64,000 nucleotides of DNA from positions 8,789,655-8,853,654 of the forward strand of contig OX459104.1 of NCBI GenBank assembly GCA_949775045.1. The letters run 5' to 3'. How positions within the stretch are numbered: position 1 is the first letter of the stretch; each line of letters begins with the position of its first letter. The position numbers were made by a program, and so were the translations under genes. Positions 1 to 11,752 of this stretch are shown one piece after another. Under the pieces are notes generated by a model, which saw only the letters and a list, made by a program, of their open reading frames with translations, was not told the DNA's origin and made no database searches. The stretch comes from Metridium senile. Lineage: Eukaryota; Cnidaria; Anthozoa; Actiniaria; Metridiidae.

Positions 1-352
1 GTTATACAGAGTTTACACAAAATGTATGTCAGTGAAATGGCCAATTTAATCGATTTCATGCAATCTCTCCAATATTGATTTCCATTATTCTTATTTTCTA
101 GGAAGAAATGGTTTGATAAAAAGACAAATAAAAATTCCAATTCTATCAATGAAAATAACATATAATTTCAAGAAATTATTTGTATCACTTATAGCTAATT
201 TATCACCATTCAGCAACCCGATGATTTTGGATGAGTTTCCTTAAAAATATTGTTGATTGACATCCACCAAAATCAAGTGTAGACAGCAATGTTTCATAGT
301 GAACTGGCAAATGTGACTGAAAACAACTGTTATTATTCTTGAATTATACAAG

Positions 353-3337
353 GTGTGGTACAAGTTCAACATAATAATACATGGACAACACTACTCTACG
401 CAAGTTGGGTCGCCACAGAAACTATAACAGCCTTTGTGATTTGCCGATCGCTTGGCTACACAAAAGGAAAAGATGATAGTCATCAATTGGTTGGGGGTTC
501 CCCAAGATATCCTTACAGATTGAATTGTCACGGATCAGAGAATGATATCAATCAGTGTCCAAAGTATAGTCTTAATTATGTCCCTAGTAATCCTAAAGCT
601 GCATATGTTACATGCAGCAATTTAACTAAAGGTGAGGCAATTGGACATTTGGACAATTGGAAAATCTAATCCTTTTGTTTGTGTCCCCCCAAATCCCCCC
701 CCCCCCCCCCCCTCCTCCCCCTCCTCCCCCAACTAGATAAAAAAGTTTTTATGTAGGGGGAGGGGTAGTGTTTAGTTATTTATTAGGCAAAAAGTCACTA
801 ATTATTTTTTTATAATTGGTTGAAAAAGTCCAATTTTTATAACTAAAGATAAAAGTCAAGAGCCTGGGCTGCCTGTGAGCAGACCTGTCTTTTTCTTATC
901 TAATAAAGTTAAAAATATTTTTTTTAATTTTCAAATTGAATTGTAATTTTAAAATTTTTATCCACTAATTAAATTGCTCATAATCATTTTCCAGATGAAA
1001 AAAACGTCCAAGTGCGCCTAGTTGAAACTAACCACAGCAACTATGGCATCGTAGAATTGCTCTATCAGGGGAACTGGAGCCGATTTTGTTTCAGTTCGGG
1101 CCGTCCATGGTGGGGTAGAGAAGAAGCTCAAGTCATCTGCCAAATGCTTGGTTACAAAGAGGCGGTTGGCCCTGTACTTTTCAAAGTATCTGGTAATTCT
1201 AATGCACATAATTTGATTGAACGAAGAAGATACTATTGTGGCGGGAATGAGAAGACAATTATGGGATGTGCTAATTGGGACTTCAATTACAAATGTTCAT
1301 CTAAGTCTTCTTACACTGATAGATATGCTGGCGTTTTTTGCCAAGAAACTGAACGTAAGTCTTAAATGATTATAAGAGTGCACGCTATAAATGTGTAAAA
1401 CAACTACTCACTGTTCATGATGTAATAGTCTAAGTGGTTTTCATTAACACTTGTAACACACGTTAGTGTATTACTCTTAAATACACCCTACAGTAATTCC
1501 ATTGTGTTCTTTTGTTGTTATTTAATTGACTATCACACTTTAACTAATACACTATATTTCACGGGTTAATGAAAACCACTCACTGTTTCAATGTTCATTT
1601 TTCTTGAAGCCTTGCATTGCTTCATTTGCGGTCTGAGATATATGATGTTCCGCAAAGGTTCTTGGGAATGTTACGTGGGATGCAACATAGCAAAATGGTG
1701 TCAATGTTTCTTGTAACAATCCCAAGTACCTTTGTCAGTTTGCGGATCTATTGTGCTAATATTATAGAAAAAAGAAAGGTGTCTAATTTTAATCATCTCA
1801 ACATTAATGATTCTCCCTAGCACCTCCACCATTTCAAGTTCGATTAACTCATGGTATAGCCCCAAACACTGGCCTAGTAGAAGTGCGATATCATGGAGTA
1901 TGGGGAACTATATGTCCTGATGATATTTCTGAACAACACCTTGAAGATTATGTATGCCATAGAGTGGGTTTTCTAGGGTATGAGGATGCTGGCTGGAGGC
2001 TGTTTACTTCAAATACTCCAAGAAAAGAAATATCCTGGGATTTTGAAGTATCATGTAATGGGTCGAAGCATTGTAATCATAGTCATGTAGGGAGAGTGAA
2101 ATATGATGCCTGTTATTTTGCTAAAGAAGTCACATGTAAAGTAGGTATGTAACTGCAACATTTATGAGGATGAGGATGATGATGGTGCACGTGGTGGTGG
2201 TGATGATGATGATGATCATAATGAAGATGGTGATGCATAGGCAGCCCAACTACTCCTTTCGAGGATTTTTTATTTTTCAATAAAGATTCAATGGAAAAAA
2301 ATGCGCGCGACTATTTTGGTTTCTTCGTTTGGCGCGCGCTTGTAGATTATGGGGTTCCTGTGGTCAATCCCGCGGGAGACAAGTATATATTGTGACAATA
2401 TACAAGGTACCTGACCCTGCTGACCATCCATCCCGCGGGATTGACCACAGGAACCCCACAATCTACAAGCGCGCCACAGGAAACCCAAAGACTACAAGCG
2501 CGCGCCAAACGAAGAAACCAAAATAGTCGCGCGCATTTTTACATTGAATCTTTTTTGAAAAATAAAAAATCCTCGAAAGGAGTAGTTGGGCTGCCTATGG
2601 GTGATGGTGGGGGTGATGATGATCATAATGATGGTGGTGGTGGTGGTGGTGATGATGCTCACGATGGTGTTGATGATGATGATTGTGAAGAAAATGATGG
2701 ATTGATTGGTGATGATGATAATCTTATAATGATGATGATGGTGTTGATGATGATGATGATTTTTACCATAACTTGTAAATTTCTCGCGCGCTGATTGGCT
2801 GAGAGCCATTGTTGATTACAGTCCAGACCTGCTTGTGCTCACGACATCCGTGCGCGAGCGGATAAAACGGTTTTCTTCAAACTTTTTTTAGTTGTTTTTC
2901 GCTTATTGATGGTAAAAAAACAAATCGAAGTCAGTTTTCTATGGGTCTGTACTGTAATCGACAATCAAAATTACGTCACAAATGATAAAAACTTTGCAGT
3001 GAAACCCCTCACTGCGCTCGTGGTTCCACTTGAGTTTTGATCATTTGTGACGTAATTTTGATTGTCGATTACAGTACAGACCCATAGAAAACTGACTTCG
3101 ATTTGTTAAGATGATGATGATGAAGAAGAAGAAAATGATGGATAACCTGGTTATGATGATAATCTGATGATGATGGTGGGGATGATGCTGATGATGGTGT
3201 TGGTGTTGACGATGATGATGATGATGATGATGATGATGAAGGAAATGATTGGTAACCTGGTTATGATGATAATCTGATGATGATGGTGGGGATGATGCTG
3301 ATGATGGTGTTGATGATGATGATGATGGTGTTGGTGT

Positions 3338-3389
<52 letters not shown>

Positions 3390-3429
3390 GAAGAAGAAAA
3401 TGATGGATAACCTGGTTATGATGATAATC

Positions 3430-3478
<49 letters not shown>

Positions 3479-6400
3479 TAACCTGGGTTGGTGAAGGTGA
3501 TAATCTGATGATGATGGTGGGGATTTAATGCTGATGATGGTGTTGGTAATGATGCTGATGGTGTTGATGATGATGATGATGATTGTGAAGACAATTATGG
3601 ATAACCCGGGCTGTTGATGATAATATGATGGTGGGGTTGGTGAACTTAAATTTACTGACATGTCAAGATTTTAAGCCCTTTGTAAGAGTAAAAGAAGTAT
3701 TTAACTCCGACAATGGACTAAAGCTTGAAACATCATTCAATTCAAGTGATTTCGTTTTACAATGTAACACATTTCATTCTATTGCATATTCTTTATATCC
3801 AACACCGACACAGTCTATACTACAATCTTGGACGGAAATAGTTGACAGTTTTTTTTCAGTCATCATTATTTGCTTATAACTAGTAATGGGTTCCCTCATG
3901 TTCTTTGTCTCCCCCCTACCCTGGTCAAGTTTGATATAGTTGGCTTTGACAATGATGAGCCGGCATGAAAAAATGATTTAAGGGGAGGGGAAGGATTTAA
4001 CTCAAAAATCACATTTTGTCAACGTTTTTGCCCAAGATTGTTTACTCGCTAGTTTACAATTTATCATAATATACAGCTATTTAAAAAAAAGTAGAATAAT
4101 AGATATTGCATTGCAAGACCGAAATGCATTTTGGGTCATGTAATATTGTTTAAAGTAAAATATATAATAATAGTTAATTTTATTCCTACTGCATTTAATA
4201 TAAATGCATTCAAAGTTATGGGGAGAAATCCCCTTTATACATATTTTTGATTTCAAATTAATGAGACCCATAATGCTGATCAGTCTTGGAATGCACTATT
4301 CAGTATTCAACGTTTTTTTGAAAAAGCTGTATGTCAGATAGGAATAATAATAATTATAGCAATAGCGATAACAATGTAAATGACAATGGTAGTTACGACA
4401 CAGGTAGCCCAAGCTCACTGTTAGTGTTGATTTATTAAAGGATATATGAGTACTTTTGAACCTTCGATTTTTTGCCTTAAAATTTAAATAAAATTCAACA
4501 ATTTAAACTCTTTAAGGCCGATTTACACGGCACGATTTTGACCTAAGTCTATCGCATGCAACCTGCTCACGCCACACATACAACTCAATCGTACTGTGTA
4601 AATCAAGCCCACAACTCGTCTACGACAGACTCATACAACACGAAAAAAGTCGTAGGATTTTGAAACATGTTTTAAAATGCTACGACAAGCGTAGCCGTCG
4701 TAGCCAAATATGGTAAAAAAGTGACGTATCATGTAACAAAACTTCTTTGTGGGGTACCGTGGAGTGTTTTTGCACAAAATGGCGGTTAAAAACAAAGCTG
4801 CCGGTTGTGCTGATATTTCGACGAAAAAGAAAGGGAAAAGAGTCAGAAAAATATCATTCTTTACTACCGAAAGAACAAAAAGACTTATTTAATAATGGAG
4901 CAAGGAACCAATACCTTTCTAATGCTCATATAAAGATTATTTTAAGAAAATAGCAAGGCTGGCAGTTCACTGGAAATCGTACGAGACTTTTCCGCCGTGT
5001 GTTGTGCGACAAATTGTGCATGTGTAAAATCAGCATCAAGTCAAGTTGCATGCGATAGACTTAGGCGAAAATCGTGCCGTGTAAATCGGCCTTAAATCGG
5101 CCTTTACAGTGTCTTCTGGTTGATCTCTATAAGCCGATTTCGTTCTGGATAAATTACTTTCTTTATCAACAAGAAGAGACTGTAAGAGTTTTGTTGAGTT
5201 TTATTAAATTTTAAGACAAAAAATCGAAGGTTCAAAAGTACCCATATATATCTTTTAGTAAATCAACACTAACAGTGAGCTTGGGCTACCTGTCGTTGCG
5301 ATAATCATATTGAATTCCCATGTTTATTGCCGTTACAGCCTCTGGGCCTATTTTCTCAGTGTCTGGTGGATGCATGCCAGTACTTACTATCAATCGGGCA
5401 GCATTGAATGAAGAGGAAAAAAAACTGATAACGTAAGTCACACCTAACACGATTATTGTCACCATCTCTGGTCATCATTCTTATCATCATTAACCTCATC
5501 ATCATTATCATCACAATATCGGCATAATAATTACATGTGACGATTATAATTTTGATCATCATTATTTCCATAATTTTCACCCTATAAAGACATATCATTA
5601 TGGTAATTGAATATAAAATAGTGTGTGGATCTTTGATTTAATTTGATTTGATTTGATCTGATCTGATCTGTTTTGATTTGATTTGATCTGATCTGATTTG
5701 ATCTGATTTGATCTGATGTGATCTGATTTGATCTGATTTGATTTGATCTGATGTGATCTGATTCGATCTGATCTGATCTGATTTGATCTGATTTGATTTG
5801 ATTTGATCTGATTTGATCTGATTTGATCTGATTTGATCTGATTTGATCTGATTTGATCTGATCTGATCTGATTTGATCCGACTTGATCTGATCTGATTTG
5901 ATCTGATTTGGTCTGATTTGGTCTGATTTCATCTGATTTCATCTGATTTCATCTGATTTGATTTCATCTGATTTCATCTGATTTGATTTCATCTGATTTC
6001 GTCTGATTTCATTTGATCTGATCTGTTCTAAACAAGGGAGAGCCTACGTAGCAGGCAGTTGATGTAATGTATTCATAAAAATACAATGCATCACACGTAA
6101 TACAATAGATAGAACGACAATAGAATACAATAGATTTGGTGCATACATTACATCAACTGAGTGCTATGTAGGCTCTCCCTTCTAAACAATCTGTTTTGAC
6201 TAGCTTGTGATCTGATCTGATTTGACCTGAACTGATCTGTTTTATTTTATTTTATTTTATTTTATTTTATTTTATTTTATTTTATTTTATTTTATTTTAT
6301 TTTATTTTATTTTATTTTATTTTATTTTATTTTATTTTATTTTATTTTATTTTATTTTATTTTATTTTATTTTATTTTATTCAAGTTGATTTTGTTTGAT

Positions 6401-8365
6401 TTACTTTTTTCAGATTTTATGAAGTAAATATTACCAACAATGTTTATAAAAGGACACTGTTTTCGTCGTTCTATGTCCCTGCTGCCCTTTCAAAGTTTGC
6501 TCTTGGTGAGGGGGCTGTTTACCAACACGGTCAAAATAGACCATTAGAGGCTGGTACCAACTATTGGGCTATTGTTAGAGCAGTTTATCAGGACAAAAAT
6601 GGAGTAAGTAATAGATGAGGTAAAACACTAAAACCATGAATAGAAAAATGTTAAAAACAAAATAGTTACCAAGTTTACTAAGGGGTGGACCATTTGACTT
6701 TTGAGGGGGAGGGGTTGGAATATTTTTTGTGCATGATATTTTTTTCCCACTGATGAGCAAGCTAGATATTTTTTTTCAGTCAAATAGTGGTGCATGGTAC
6801 TTTTTTTCTAGATTGTTAGATTTTTTTGTCACATTCTGTATGCAGGTTATTTTTTTTTCTTCAGGGCTTGTACTGTACAATTTTTTTTCCTTGCTCAGAG
6901 GGCTGCAGGATAATGTTTTTCAGAATCTTCCAACATCTTCATGTGTGTATTCCATTCTCTCGCACCCAGTCACCAGGAGACTACTACGAAGTCAATTTCT
7001 GTTGTCAGTCCTGTATATGTGCATAAACTGATCTCCCAAATCCTTCTTTACCCTAGAAATTAGCTTTTGGACATTGGTCAACTCGATTTGTTAAAACAAC
7101 TGCCTGCCCAAAATCCAAAGGTAACTTATCATCACTTTCATCACCATAGCTATTACATTTATCATTAATATTATCGTCATCATTACCACTATAAAAATAG
7201 ACCTCTTTACCTCTGTATGCATATTGACCATTTCAGACCACGTGTCATTCCCTTGAGAATAGTTCTTTTTTGATGAACGTGTTATATCATTTACATGTGA
7301 AATAATCAATTCCCAAGGGTAGCATCACATGACAACAAACAACGATGGTAAAGAGATCTATTATCATCATCATTATCATAATCGATATCATTGTCATCAT
7401 GGTGATAATTGTCAACATTATCATTATCATTATATTACTTTATTGTAATAAGTGTGCCTCCCCCATGTCCAATAGGGTGTTCAAATTGGGCTAACATGTT
7501 GGTCAAATATGTTGTGCCCGTTTAAACAGGGCTTACGAGCCCTTTTAAGCAGACCCAGCATGTTGAACCAACATTGTTGGATGATGTTGCGATACGGTTT
7601 GTTGAACACGAGAACAAAAGAAATGGTGGACAACAGGGGGTTCAAATGAGGCAAACATGTTCGGCCAGCAATGTTGGTCCAACGTGTTGGACCCGTTTAA
7701 ACGGGACTTAATACATCATGTTAACATCTTCATCTTGTTTTCTTACGCTATAAGTTCCCAAGATGTGGACTACATTAGCTCTAACAACTCCAACATTAGC
7801 TTCCAAAACAACTGTTGAGGTTCCAGTTGCTGCTCGTCACAAAGAATCTCTTGGTAGTGGTGCAATAGTAGGACTTGTTGTAGGCGTGCTAGCAATTGTC
7901 GTTATTGTTGCTGTTGCTGTATACATTATGAGAAAGGTGAGGAGTATGTTCCACAGTCTATGTATATATTTCGAATTTGAATTCACTTTTCTTATTCTTC
8001 CCTTATTCACTTATTGCCTTTTTTCCATTCTCCCTGCTTCCTTCGCTCCTTCCTTCTTTCCTTTCTTCCTTGTTCACTTCCTTCTTCCCTTTCTTCCATC
8101 CTTCCTTCTTTCATCCATCTTGTTCCTCCTTTCTCCCTTCTTCCTTTCTTGCTTCCTACAGCCCTACCTCCCTTCTCCCTTCTCCCTCCTTCTTTCATTC
8201 CGCCTTTCTTCTCCTTTCCCACTTTTCCTTCCCTCTCTCCTTCCTTCCCTCCTCATTTCCATATTTTTCGTTTTATTTATTTTGCAGCGAAGTGTCAATA
8301 CTGCTAATAAAGGCACTAGATCAGAACAACTGGGCTTGAACCAAATGAATGATCCGATAGCATAG
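353..8365 (+). CDS. SRCR-domain single-pass membrane receptor with FN3-like juxtamembrane domain (5' partial, 8 exons)
   Basis: Exons inferred at 353-631, 995-1354, 1821-2144, 5339-5432, 6414-6603, 7057-7120, 7755-7936 and 8288-8365. All junctions are GT/AG and every phase matches, giving 522 residues to a TAG stop. Exons 1-3 encode three scavenger-receptor cysteine-rich units: 'CRSLGY' in the first, 'CQMLGY' in the second, 'GVWGTICPDD' in the third. The first is missing its start, which must lie on an exon upstream of the window. Exons 4-6 form an FN3-like domain ('SGPIFSVSGG', 'YVPAALSKFALGEG', 'PLEAGTNYWAIVRA') whose motifs resemble the last FN3 of receptor tyrosine phosphatases. Exon 7 adds a Thr-rich stalk and one membrane segment ('GLVVGVLAIVVIVAVAVYIM'). 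Exon 8 ends the protein with a tail of about 26 residues and no kinase or phosphatase domain. SRCR proteins bind polyanions, microbes or partner proteins at the cell surface, so a surface recognition role is inferred. The ligand is unknown. Confidence 0.82.
1433..1580. mobile_element. MITE, family 1 (TIR agtggttttcattaa), in SRCR intron 2
   Basis: About 148 bp. The left end 'agtggttttcattaac' is answered on the right by its complement 'gttaatgaaaaccact'. The interior contains 'ccattgtgttcttttgttg', which recurs in the copies at 35421-35563 and, in reverse, at 10668-10816. It has no coding capacity. Confidence 0.75.
2236..2599. mobile_element. Foldback element with about 110-bp inverted arms, in SRCR intron 3
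   Basis: The left arm begins 'cataggcagcccaactac' and runs through 'gcgcgcgactattttgg' to 'ggcgcgcgcttgtag'. The right arm is its near-perfect reverse complement, ending 'gtagttgggctgcctatg'. A second palindrome in the centre ('gtggtcaatcccgcggga' and its complement) makes the whole 364 bp able to fold into a long hairpin. No ORF. Confidence 0.85.
2919..3107. mobile_element. Foldback/MITE with about 72-bp near-perfect arms, in SRCR intron 3
   Basis: The left arm 'aacaaatcgaagtcagtttt' through 'ttacgtcacaaatgat' is repeated as an almost exact reverse complement ending 'aaactgacttcgatttgtt'. The loop is only about 45 bp. The high arm identity suggests recent insertion or conversion between arms. 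Confidence 0.85.
3106..3625. repeat. (GATGAT)n trinucleotide array with higher-order repeats
   Basis: Long runs of 'gatgat' are broken by recurring segments such as 'ggataacctggttatgatga' and 'aatctgatgatgatggtggg'. Similar runs occur at 2160-2235 and 2610-2765 around the two foldback elements. The histidine-rich and aspartate-rich ORFs here are by-products of the repeat. Confidence 0.9.
3666..3846 (+). other. Possible additional SRCR-receptor exon (weak)
   Basis: After an 'ag' at about 3679 or upstream, the frame stays open for about 60-70 residues with gene-like composition, including 'VRVKEVFNSDNGLKLETSF' and 'DFVLQCNTFHS'. A phase-1 entry and a phase-1 exit ('gaca' followed by gttttt) would allow insertion between the third SRCR exon and the first FN3 exon. 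The donor is poor and SRCR exon 3 also joins exon 4 in frame without it. It could be an alternative exon, a dead exon or chance. Confidence 0.2.
4070..4332. mobile_element. MITE, family 2 (TIR atacagctattt), in SRCR intron 3
   Basis: The ends 'atacagctattt' and 'aaaaagctgtat' are inverted. Inside lies 'tcattgcaagacc'-like sequence ('cattgcaagaccgaaatgca'), also found in the copy at 11280-11752 ('cattgcaagaccaaagggca'). About 263 bp, no ORF. Confidence 0.65.
4400..5294. mobile_element. Composite inverted-repeat element (outer), in SRCR intron 3
   Basis: The left terminus 'caggtagcccaagctcactg' runs on through 'gtacttttgaaccttcgatt' for about 110 bp. The right terminus is its reverse complement, with small differences. 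Between the arms sits a second complete inverted-repeat element (4514-5093), so this is a transposon inside a transposon. Confidence 0.8.
4514..5093. mobile_element. Nested MITE-like element (TIR aaggccgatttacacggc)
   Basis: The left end 'aaggccgatttacacggcac' continues through 'ctaagtctatcgcatgcaac'. The right end carries the reverse complement ('gcatgcgatagacttagg' to 'gtgtaaatcggcctt'). About 580 bp, arms about 50 bp. A 68-codon ORF inside (4747-4953) resembles nothing I know. It interrupts the outer element and is therefore younger. Confidence 0.8.
5638..6025. repeat. (GATYTGATTT)n minisatellite in SRCR intron 4
   Basis: About 390 bp of 5-bp and 10-bp units alternating 'gatttgatct', 'gatctgatct' and 'gatttcatct', with drift along the array. 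A MITE has inserted at its distal edge. It opens long SDQIRS-type ORFs in reverse frames that are not genes. Confidence 0.9.
6036..6179. mobile_element. MULE-like MITE with 10-bp target duplication, SRCR intron 4
   Basis: 144 bp bounded by 'gggagagcctacgtagca' and its inverted partner 'tgctatgtaggctctccc'. It is flanked by perfect direct repeats 'ttctaaacaa' (6026-6035 and 6180-6189). A 9-11 bp duplication is typical of Mutator-like elements. Its terminus resembles those at 11515-11711 and 61727-62606. Confidence 0.85.
6240..6381. repeat. (TTTTA)n microsatellite
   Basis: About 28 near-perfect copies of 'tttta', ending about 33 bp upstream of the acceptor of SRCR-receptor exon 5 (6414). Length variation here could affect the distance between branch point and acceptor. 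Confidence 0.95.
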
Positions 8366-8524
8366 CAGAAAAGAGAACTTTCACTAATTTACGTTGGGTT
8401 TACACGAGTATTTTTATTTGATAGTTAGATTTAGCCGTGTGTATTTTTCATCAGATTGCACCAACAACGAAAGGGACCGATACTTGTTGTTGAAAACAAA
8501 TTGTGACACACCGTAGTAGGTTTG

Positions 8525-9090
8525 GGCGAAAGTTAAACGAGAAGGAATTTCGAGATCTTTCCTTTCATATTTATGGACTCACTTGGTGTGTATTTATAAA
8601 AACAAGTTACCTTGAAAAGGATAGTAAACTATAAGAATTCTTTAGCTAGAAATATTGAAGATAGGAAGTAAGGCGAAAATTGAACGAGAGGGAATTTCAA
8701 GATGTTCCCTTTGTTAATATTTTAATGCTCTCTAGGTGCGTATTTATAAAAAGTTACCTTTAAAAGGATAGAAAACAGATTCTTCAACTAGAAATATTAA
8801 CTACAGAAAGTAAGGCGAAAATCGAACGAGAGGGAATTTCAAGATGTTCCCTTTGTTATTATTTTAATTAATGCTCTCTAGGTGCGTATTTATAAAAACG
8901 TTACCTTTAAAAGGATAGAAAACGGAGATTCTTCAGCTAGAAATATTAACTACAGAAAATGAAACGAGAGAGAATTTCAGGATTGTCCCTTTATTATTAT
9001 TCTAATGCTCTCTAGGTATGAATGTATTAAAAGTTACCTTTAAAAGGAATGTAAACTGTTAGGGGTTCTTCAGCTAGAAATAAAGACAGA
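8525..9090. repeat. Tandem repeat, about 142-bp unit, four copies, 3' of SRCR receptor
   Basis: Each unit has 'ggcgaaaattgaacgagag', 'ggaatttcaagatgttccc', 'gtgcgtatttataaaaa' and 'cagctagaaatattaac' in that order, with 5-15% drift between copies. The array starts about 160 bp after the receptor stop codon and may lie in its 3' UTR. No ORF spans the units. Confidence 0.8.
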
Positions 9091-10459
9091 AAGTACGTTT
9101 CCATGGTGATATGAGTTGTGCAAACGCTAAGTTGCGGGCGAGCATGCGCAGTACGCTTTTTTACCCGTGTCATGTGAGTAGGGTGTATTTGATGTGTTGT
9201 TCTCTCTCAATAATATTATGGCTTTAAAATCTGCAATACAAGAAAAGATTTCTGCATGACTTGCAAAACAACGTGCTATCCGCCATCTTGAAAAAGCACG
9301 CACCACAGGAATATTCCCATAAAAAAGGCGCGCGATTTAATTTGTATTTAGTTTTCTGTTGTTTTGATTGGCAGGAATCACAAGTATTTGTGTTTTCATG
9401 TTCTATTGTTTGATATCAAGTCAATTTTCCGAACACCAACGAATCCACTACGAAAGACCGAACGTTTGGTACGAACAAAATATGTCAACAATAATAAGAA
9501 TTATCGTCATACAGATGAAACTAAATATGTGAGAACAGAAACAATATTGTTTAAATAATAAAGGGTAATCGGAATCTATTGTTAGGGTAGAGGGATACAT
9601 TTTGTGTGTTTGTAAATGAATTGTGATATGAACTCATATGTGGTCTAATACACGAATAGATCGATATTTAAGCAATAGAAAACTTTTTCTATGTTTGCAT
9701 AGCCTGATTTAAACACGAGGGGAGGTTGGGAGAATTCGAGACGGTTATGCAATCCCGAGATTTTTTGACACAAATTACAAAACACAAATGTCATGACGTC
9801 ACAACTGTGTTTGCATACTCTTATGCAAACACACCTCTCGGCCAATCACAGCGTGCGTAGTATCTCAAATATTTTATAAAGTGTAATGGTAAACCCAGCC
9901 TAACATAACTCATCAGGGGCTAAGATGTTAAACTGTTGTCATTATGGTAGATGACAAATAAACGTATACCATAGATGTATACGTGTATTAGATGAGTGAA
10001 AGTGGTTGTAATTGTGTCAGAGAAATGTAAGTTGAATGAAAACAAACCTAGGGGCTAAAAAACTTGACCGTGTAAATCTACAATAAAAACGTACGAACTT
10101 ATGCAAAAAGCAACCTAGAGAGTTGTGAATGATAATAGAAATCTATGAAGTATATGGTACATTGCAATTGTAGACTGTGTTATATGCGTAGGTGGAAAAA
10201 TGATAGAAAAATATATACAAATCGCTGAAATCTTAATTCTTTTTTGAAGCGATACTTTTTTTTTCGATGAGTGATTATTTTGATATTTTATTTCATATTC
10301 ACGCAAGGAGAAATGCCTTCCAAACAAATTGTATAAAATGATCATTTTGAGATAAATAAAAAAATACTTGAGGTGAGTTCTTATTGGCTGAGGTATATGC
10401 TGTTCATGAGTCGGTGTATTTAGTTCACATATAATGAACAATCATATCAGTTTTAAAGT
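9091..10459. other. Gene-free interval
   Basis: Nothing coding is recognised here. ORFs of 64-66 codons on both strands have no family resemblance and lack plausible splice context. Several 'aataaa' motifs occur (for example near 9548 and 9956) and could serve the SRCR-receptor transcript. Confidence 0.5.
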
Positions 10460-10658
10460 GAGGATACTCGAACCGTGAACAATTGACTTGTTTCATGCAT
10501 ATTATTATCTTCTGAACCTTCTACTGCTACATACCCTCTAAAAATGAAGCACTGAGCTCAAATACACCCATTATTCATTCTTTTTTTTATCATATCTATT
10601 CGCTCAAGGGATGTGTGTTTAAAAAAAACAACTAAAAATTCACGGTTCGAGTATCCTC
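10460..10658. mobile_element. MITE-like inverted-repeat element (TIR gaggatactcgaaccgtg)
   Basis: The left end 'gaggatactcgaaccgtgaa' is matched on the right by 'cacggttcgagtatcctc'. About 200 bp without coding capacity, abutting the next MITE. Confidence 0.65.
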
Positions 10659-10667
10659 TCTGTATAA

Positions 10668-10816
10668 TGTTGTTTTCATTAGCCCGTGAAACAAAGTGTA
10701 TCTAATTAGCTTAGTTAAAGTGTAATAGTCAAATAACAATAAAAGAACACAATGGAATTAAGATGCATTAAAGAGTGATACACTAAAGTGTGTTTCACGG
10801 GTTAATGAAAACCGCT
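10668..10816. mobile_element. MITE, family 1 copy, inverted orientation
   Basis: The ends are 'gttttcattagcccgtgaaac' (with flanking differences) and 'gtttcacgggttaatgaaaa'. The interior 'caataaaagaacacaatgga' is the complement of the segment in the copies at 1433-1580 and 35421-35563. Confidence 0.75.
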
Positions 10817-11279
10817 CTTAAGCAACAAATTATATATTTGTAGAGATTCAAGTCCAATTTTCACTTTGTACGTTGATCATGATCGGATACATTTGTTGAT
10901 TGTGCTCACTGTTCAGTATAACCACTTAATAAGAGCCTCTTTAAACAGCTTAAATAATTTTTGTCAGTGGATCATGTCGTTTTAATTGTGTTTCTTTTGT
11001 ATATCTTCGGGCTCATATTTAATTTGATTATTAGTGACGGCAAAAACTTACTATAAAGGTATTAATAAGGAATAATTGATAACAAGAAGACAAAATGATT
11101 AAAAACAAAATAGTTACTAACTAATAGTTTTATTTAGTCAGTATCACTCAACCAGAAACATGAAATACAAAAGGAAACAATGCCTCATCACATCTTGTTA
11201 TATTTATTATTATAATACTTTTTGTTTGTTTGTTACTTTTTAGATATTTTAACAAATTTATTTCGCTTTTCATTCATGT

Positions 11280-11752
11280 ATACAGCTATTTCAAAAAACG
11301 TTGAATACGTACTGAATAGGTCATTGCAAGACCAAAGGGCATTGTGGGTCTCGTTGATTCGTAATAAATAATACATATACGGCGATATTTACTCCCCATA
11401 ACTAGCTCGTGTATTGAAAGAAATGCAATAAGAATAAAATAACTAATTACCACTTAATTAGTTTACTTTAAACTATATTACTTGATCCAAAATGCATTTT
11501 GGCAATGCAGTATTTAACCTGCGTAGCAAGCGTTTCTTCGGGGAGAATGGGATATAGTTATTTTGGGATAGCTGTGTTACTGATGAGACCGCGCAAAACC
11601 TAAGACGAGTGCACTCGTCTCAGGTTTCACGCGGCCATATTGGTAACGCAGCTATCTCAAAACAGCTTTTTCCGTTCCCCAGAAGAAGAAAAAACGCTTG
11701 CTACGTAGGCTATGCAGTATTCAGTATTGTACGTTCTTTGAAATAGCTGTAT
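11280..11752. mobile_element. MITE, family 2 copy, interrupted by another element
   Basis: The termini 'atacagctatttcaaaaaac' and 'gttctttgaaatagctgtat' match family 2 at 4070-4332. It is longer because of the insertion at 11515-11711; removing that returns it to family length. Confidence 0.7.
11515..11711. mobile_element. Nested MULE-like MITE with 10-bp target duplication
   Basis: The left arm 'acctgcgtagcaagcgttt' is inverted at the right as 'aaaacgcttgctacgtaggc'. Flanking direct repeats 'atgcagtatt' lie at 11505-11514 and 11712-11721. The terminus shares the CCTRCGTAGC core with 6036-6179. Confidence 0.75.

Noticed and set aside
1617..1820. 67-codon frame before SRCR exon 3
   Set aside because: It lies in an intron: the exon begins at 1821 after a strong acceptor, and the upstream frame has no SRCR features.
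3151..3661. His/Ser/Ile-rich reverse frames
   Set aside because: Translation of the GATGAT array.
5582..5942. SDQIRSNQIK-repeat proteins on the reverse strand
   Set aside because: Translation of the GATYT minisatellite in an intron.
7977..8339. Hydrophobic frames just after the receptor membrane exon
   Set aside because: They run through a CTTCC-rich intron. The donor at 7937 and acceptor at 8287 join exons 7 and 8 cleanly.
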